Notes under the pieces: model-generated
Told to the model about the DNA's origin: nothing
Databases searched by the model: none
What the model saw: only the letters and a program-made list of their open reading frames with translations
Assembly: GCA_942493345.1 (NCBI GenBank)
Contig: OW818695.1
Coordinates: 1,736,001 to 1,800,000 of the forward strand
Direction: 5' to 3'
Source of the DNA: GWE2-42-39 sp942493345
GTDB lineage: Bacteria > Bacteroidota > Bacteroidia > Bacteroidales > Prolixibacteraceae
DNA: 64,000 nt
Program-made: the position numbers and the translations under genes
In this document: one piece after another, positions 60,339 to 64,000 of the stretch
Numbering within the stretch: the first letter of the stretch is position 1
How the letters are laid out: each line of letters opens with the position of its first letter

Positions 60339-61628
60339 ATGAAAGAAGATTTTTTACATTTTATTTGGAAACATCGTTTGTTCAGCAAAAGCAACATAAA
60401 AACCGTTTCCGGGGAAAAGATTGAAGTTATTTCGACCGGCACCCACAATTTCGATTCAGGACCTGATTTTTTCAATGCAAGAATCCGAATCGGAAATACG
60501 ATGTGGGCGGGAAATGTGGAAATACACACCAAAGCATCGGATTGGTACCTGCACCGGCACCATCAGGACGAATCGTACAACAACGTGATCTTGCACGTGG
60601 TTGAAACGGCCGACCGGGAGGTTTTGATCAACGAAAAAGTTTTGCCCTGTCTGGTTTTAAATTACCCCGAAAAGCTGAAAGAAAATTATTTTCAGTTGTT
60701 GCAATCGGAACAGTGGATTGCCTGCCAGAGCCGATTTCACCTGGTTGATCCATTTGAAGTAAAATTCTGGCTAGGCGCCTTGTTGAGCGAGCGGTTGCTG
60801 TCGAAAACCGACGAAATACGATTCCTTCTTCAGCAAAATAAAAACGACTGGAACGAAACGTTTTACCAATTGCTTGCCCGCAACTTCGGAATGAAAACCA
60901 ATGCGCTGCCTTTTGAATTGCTGGCAAAATCAACTCCGCTAAACATTCTCGGAAAACACAAAAACAATTTGTTTCAGATCGAAGCTTTGCTGTTCGGGCA
61001 ATCGGGCCTGCTGAACGAGGAATTGATTGGCGATGATTATTTTCTGAAACTGCGCGAAGAATATTCTTTCCTGTATAAAAAATACAAACTGAAGCCGGTT
61101 GAAGCGCACCTGTGGAAATTTATGCGCCTGCGGCCGGTTAACTTCCCGACCATCCGAATTAGCCAGTTTGCGCAACTGATTTGCAAATCGACAGCTCTTT
61201 TCTCAAAAATTCTGGAAACTGAAAACTTGAAATCGCTGGAACTGTTTTTCAATGTCGAAAGTTCAGGATACTGGGACAATCATTACCGATTTAATAAAGA
61301 TTCGAAAAAAACCTCGAAAAAACTGGGCAGTTCGGCCTTCCAAAATATTGTGATCAACACCATTGCCCCGGTGCTGTTTGTGTATGGCGACATCAACGGG
61401 AAAAGCGAGTTGAAAGATCGCGCACTACGTTTTCTCGATGAACTTCCGGCGGAAAGCAATTCCATCATCGAAAGCTGGGAGAAATTGGAGATCCAGGCAA
61501 AATCGGCGTTCGAAACACAAGCGTTGCTTCAGCTTAAAAATTTTTACTGCAAAAACAAGAAATGCCTCGATTGCCGTTTGGGAATTAAAATCATTAGCAG
61601 AACAACCGAAAACAATGATCTTTCATGA
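60339..61628 (+). CDS. DUF2851 family protein
   Basis: Conserved Bacteroidota protein of unknown function, cytoplasmic. The 429-residue product covers the DUF2851 region: GTHNFDSGPDFFNARIRIG near 34-52, WAGNVEIHTKASDWYLHRHH near 56-75, YNNVILHVVETADREV near 80-95. At the C-terminus, CKNKKCLDCRLGI (C-x5-C-x2-C near 407-415) is a small cysteine cluster that could bind zinc. The D-x-G-P-D-F and EIH / HxDxxYxNVILHVV arrangement looks like an enzyme active site, possibly nuclease-like; this is only an impression. Single gene. Confidence 0.88.
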   Translation: MKEDFLHFIWKHRLFSKSNIKTVSGEKIEVISTGTHNFDSGPDFFNARIRIGNTMWAGNVEIHTKASDWYLHRHHQDESYNNVILHVVETADREVLINEKVLPCLVLNYPEKLKENYFQLLQSEQWIACQSRFHLVDPFEVKFWLGALLSERLLSKTDEIRFLLQQNKNDWNETFYQLLARNFGMKTNALPFELLAKSTPLNILGKHKNNLFQIEALLFGQSGLLNEELIGDDYFLKLREEYSFLYKKYKLKPVEAHLWKFMRLRPVNFPTIRISQFAQLICKSTALFSKILETENLKSLELFFNVESSGYWDNHYRFNKDSKKTSKKLGSSAFQNIVINTIAPVLFVYGDINGKSELKDRALRFLDELPAESNSIIESWEKLEIQAKSAFETQALLQLKNFYCKNKKCLDCRLGIKIISRTTENNDLS

Positions 61629-61741
61629 GAATCAACAATGGGTTGCCTGTTTGACCTAATAACGTGAGTTCAGTTTTATTTCCACTATTCTCTTTCGAAA
61701 ATGGGGAAAAACTTTAAAAACCTAACTCAACCCTGGCGTAA

Positions 61742-61786
61742 AACAACAAAGAGCTACGAATTTTCATCGTAACTCTTTGTTGTTTG
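61742..61786. terminator. Bidirectional terminator beside the tRNA gene
   Basis: Arms AAACAACAAAGAG / CTCTTTGTTGTTT (13 bp) plus TACGA / TCGTA inside, 4 bp past the tRNA 3' end on the minus strand. A/T-tracts on both sides make it bidirectional. Confidence 0.8.
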
Positions 61787-61788
61787 AA

Positions 61789-61864
<76 letters not shown>

Positions 61865-61974
61865 AAATATTTAATTTCAAATATTTCCGTTTAAGAACGT
61901 AAACCCCGAACCAATGGTTTTTGTTTTTCGGAGTGCAAGTTTACTGAATTAGCACAAAATACACAAATAAAAAT

Positions 61975-62655
61975 TTAATTTTCCAAAACATCATTTGCCG
62001 GAGAGGCTTTTTCTTCTGGCTCTGTTTCTTTTTCAGTTTCCGCTTTTTTATCGAGCTGATTAAATAGTTTCCGGTAAAAAATAAGGATTGAAAAAATTCC
62101 AACCGTTATCGACGAATCGGCAATATTAAATACAGGCCTGAAAAACAGGAAGTCGTTGCCACCAAAAAAGGGGAGCCACTCGGGATACCGCCCCTGAATT
62201 AGCGGGAAATAAAACATGTCGACCACTCGTCCATGCAGAAAAGTACCATAACCTCCTTCGTCGGGAAAAAGGGTGGCCACATGTCCGTAGCTGTCGTTGA
62301 AAATAAGTCCGTAAAAAGCGCTGTCGATAATGTTCCCGATTGCTCCCGCAAAAATGAGCGAAATACAAGCGATAAAACCCATCGGGAGTTCTTTTTTTAT
62401 CAGCTTCAGCAAATACCAGCCAATGGCAACAACAGCCAGAATACGAAATACGCTTAAAAATATTTTGCCGTACTGCCCGGCAAATTCAAATCCAAATGCC
62501 ATTCCGTTGTTTTCCACAAAATGGATGATAAACCAGTTGCCAATTACCGAAAATTCGTCGCCCAGCGCCATATTTGTTTTGATCCAAATTTTCAGAACCT
62601 GGTCGGCAACCAATATCAGTGTAACAATCAGTATCGATTTTGTAAGTTTTGACAT
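61975..62655 (-). CDS. lspA: Lipoprotein signal peptidase (signal peptidase II)
   Basis: Inner-membrane aspartyl protease that cleaves lipoprotein signals. The 226-residue protein has four hydrophobic segments, VADQVLKIWIK near 16-26, VENNGMAFG near 47-55, and the catalytic aspartates D146 (GRVVDMFYFP) and D180 (FNIADSSI). An insert of about 25 residues sits before the first catalytic Asp compared with E. coli, as seen in this phylum, and the C-terminus is acidic. ATG 62655 is chosen since upstream residues look unrelated. It follows the DksA-like gene and ileS, the usual Bacteroidota gene order. Many lipoproteins in this window would be its clients. Confidence 0.96.
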   Translation of the reverse strand: MSKLTKSILIVTLILVADQVLKIWIKTNMALGDEFSVIGNWFIIHFVENNGMAFGFEFAGQYGKIFLSVFRILAVVAIGWYLLKLIKKELPMGFIACISLIFAGAIGNIIDSAFYGLIFNDSYGHVATLFPDEGGYGTFLHGRVVDMFYFPLIQGRYPEWLPFFGGNDFLFFRPVFNIADSSITVGIFSILIFYRKLFNQLDKKAETEKETEPEEKASPANDVLEN

Positions 62656-62733
62656 ATCTTTTCTATTAAAAAAAATGATTGAAAGAATTGTTCCTTTCAA
62701 CCATTTTGAACGTTATGGTTCTGCCAGAAGAAA

Positions 62734-63111
62734 TTAAGCCTGACTGTTTTTTGCATCAATACTTAAAGTCGCATGAGGTACCGCACGCAACCTTTCTTTC
62801 GAAATCAGCTTGCCGGTTTCGCGGCAAATTCCGTAGGTTTTGTTTTCGATACGAACCAAAGCAGCTTGAAGATATTGAATAAACTTCAATTGACGTTGAG
62901 CCAGTTTCCCGGCTTCTTCTTTCGACAAGGTTGCAGCGCCTTCTTCCAGTACCTTAAATGTTGGAGAAGTGTCCTGGGTATCGTTTCCGTCTCCATGCGT
63001 AATTGAGTTACGATAAATTTCGTAATCTTTCTGTGCTTTGTCCAGCTTTTTAAGGATCAGTTCCTTAAATTCAGCCAGTTCGCTGTCTGAGTATCTGTTT
63101 TTTTCTGTCAT
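62734..63111 (-). CDS. TraR/DksA-family protein without zinc cysteines
   Basis: Small coiled-coil protein of the DksA/TraR family; classical DksA binds RNA polymerase and helps ppGpp. The 125-residue protein has an N-terminal helix pair and the typical YGICRETGKLISKERLRAVP segment near 93-112. Of the four zinc cysteines only C96 remains; the others are T99, S117 and A120. The same loss is usual in Bacteroidota homologs, so the domain must be held by packing. The acidic tip (NDTQDTSP) remains. It lies between ileS and lspA. Confidence 0.9.
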   Translation of the reverse strand: MTEKNRYSDSELAEFKELILKKLDKAQKDYEIYRNSITHGDGNDTQDTSPTFKVLEEGAATLSKEEAGKLAQRQLKFIQYLQAALVRIENKTYGICRETGKLISKERLRAVPHATLSIDAKNSQA

Positions 63112-63225
63112 AGCCCAAAGTATTAAATTTATCGAAACAGGGCAGCAGTTTGCTGCTCAATCCATGCGTCTAAATTTATAAAAATATTTTGAATACATAT
63201 ACGTCAAAAAACATTCCTTCTGTGC

Positions 63226-64000
63226 CTATAAAGTTTGCTTTTCCACGCTTATCCGTGCCAATACATCGGCATCAATCTCCACTTCTTTTGCCTTGTCGCC
63301 GGAAAGTTCATCAACCATAACAAGTTCGGCTGCGAGAGTTTGGTTGCAAATATAGTTTTTATAACTCTGAATAGCTTCATTGAAGGCCTCATGTTTCTGA
63401 ATTTTTATTTTCACGCGGTCGGTCACTTCAAAGTCGCTCTCTTTGCGTATGTTCTGAATTTTGTTGATAAACTCACGGGCAATCCCTTCCATCTTGAGTT
63501 CTTCTGTAATATTGATGTCCAGTGCGATTGTTATTCCGCCTTCGCTGGCAACCAGCCATCCAGGAATATCTTCGGTCATAATTTCAACATCTTCCAGCGT
63601 AAGTTCAACCGGCTCATCGGCAATAACAAGCTGGAGGCTGCCTGTTTTTTCAAGGCCTGCAATTTCCGATTGTCCGAACTGGGCAACAGCACCGGCAATT
63701 TGTTTCATTATTTTGCCGTATTTCGGGCCCAGTGTTTTGAAATTGGGTTTTATTTTCTTTTTAATAATTCCTTCTGAATCGGTAATGAATTCAATTTCTT
63801 TCACGTTCACCTCCGATAAAACAATTTCTTTCACTGCATCAAACTGTTCCTGAAAGTGAGGGTTCAGTACCGGCACCATGATTTTTGCAAGCGGCTGGCG
63901 AACTTTCAGCTTTTCTTTCCGGCGAAGTCCTAAAATCATCGACGATGCTTTCTGTGCAATGTCCATTTTTTCTTCCAGTTTCTTGTCAATCAGACTTTCA
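63226..64000 (-). CDS. ileS: Isoleucine-tRNA ligase, C-terminal part (5' end outside window)
   Basis: Charges tRNA-Ile. Only the last 258 codons are inside the window; the frame is open to the right edge. The visible part is the anticodon-binding and C-terminal junction region: DKKLEEKMDIAQKASSMIL-type helix, LRRKEKLKVRQPLAKIMVP and GIAREFINKIQNIRKESDFEVTDRV (each cited in parts). These match IleRS and not ValRS or LeuRS. First gene of the ileS, dksA-like, lspA run on the minus strand, 114 bp from the next. Confidence 0.95.
   Translation of the reverse strand, partial: ESLIDKKLEEKMDIAQKASSMILGLRRKEKLKVRQPLAKIMVPVLNPHFQEQFDAVKEIVLSEVNVKEIEFITDSEGIIKKKIKPNFKTLGPKYGKIMKQIAGAVAQFGQSEIAGLEKTGSLQLVIADEPVELTLEDVEIMTEDIPGWLVASEGGITIALDINITEELKMEGIAREFINKIQNIRKESDFEVTDRVKIKIQKHEAFNEAIQSYKNYICNQTLAAELVMVDELSGDKAKEVEIDADVLARISVEKQTL

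Overview
The window reads as chromosomal DNA of a Bacteroidota bacterium, most likely a Bacteroidales/Marinilabiliales-type marine or sediment organism. This is inference from gene content: two TonB-dependent receptors, Tat-exported Gfo/Idh/MocA oxidoreductases, lineage-typical DUF2851, DUF2461, SIMPL and DUF3108 proteins, a zinc-less TraR/DksA-like protein next to ileS and lspA, and many upstream boxes of the form TAnnTTTG, the Bacteroidota -7 element. No plasmid, phage, insertion sequence, CRISPR array or rRNA gene was seen. About 52 protein genes and one tRNA gene are supported; both window edges cut a gene.

Layout. 1-6.5 kb: iron-sulfur electron-transfer protein (5' end cut), exported prolyl oligopeptidase, deoxynucleoside kinase, OmpA-like/TPR lipoprotein and a small Cys-rich protein. 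6.7-11.8 kb (minus): a heparinase II/III-type lyase, and an apparent operon of a tetraheme cytochrome fused to a sulfatase-modifying-factor-like domain followed by a Tat/lipoprotein Gfo/Idh oxidoreductase. 12-17.6 kb: ComF-like protein, SDR, Nim-like flavoprotein, dnaG and an aldo-keto reductase. 17.9-24.5 kb: GT39 membrane glycosyltransferase, then a sugar cluster of two TIM-barrel isomerase/epimerase-like proteins and two Gfo/Idh oxidoreductases, with strong hairpins between the genes. 24.8-36.6 kb: ArsR regulator, polyprenyl synthase, a TonB receptor paired with a NikR-like regulator, OsmC-like protein, riboflavin synthase, surface lipoproteins, lipoate ligase and a large TonB receptor. 36.9-46.7 kb: dtd, a MazG-type hydrolase, SIMPL protein, asnS, rpoN, pnp, rpsO, ispD and a DUF2461 protein. 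47-53.6 kb (minus): a complete tetR-tolC-adaptor-RND efflux operon with a strong palindromic operator candidate. 53.7-64 kb: a doubtful remnant, a beta-barrel protein, rnr, a second TetR, DUF1846 and DUF2851 proteins, tRNA(CAU), lspA, a DksA-like gene and the 3' part of ileS.

Working together. The most suggestive theme is extracytoplasmic sugar oxidation. Three Gfo/Idh proteins and two xylose-isomerase-like TIM barrels lie in two loci, three of the five have Tat-type leaders, and one exported oxidoreductase is co-directional with a membrane-anchored multiheme cytochrome fusion. This fits the general scheme of 3-keto-sugar pathways, with the cytochrome as a possible electron outlet; that link is inference. 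The second theme is local regulation readable in the DNA: a direct repeat of identical 21-bp period in front of both the NikR-like gene and the neighbouring TonB receptor, a 12-bp-arm palindrome before the efflux tetR, and an 8-bp-arm palindrome before arsR. A third is terminator and repeat architecture, including a palindromic repeat inserted in the loop of a terminator and a 45-bp terminator present in two copies.
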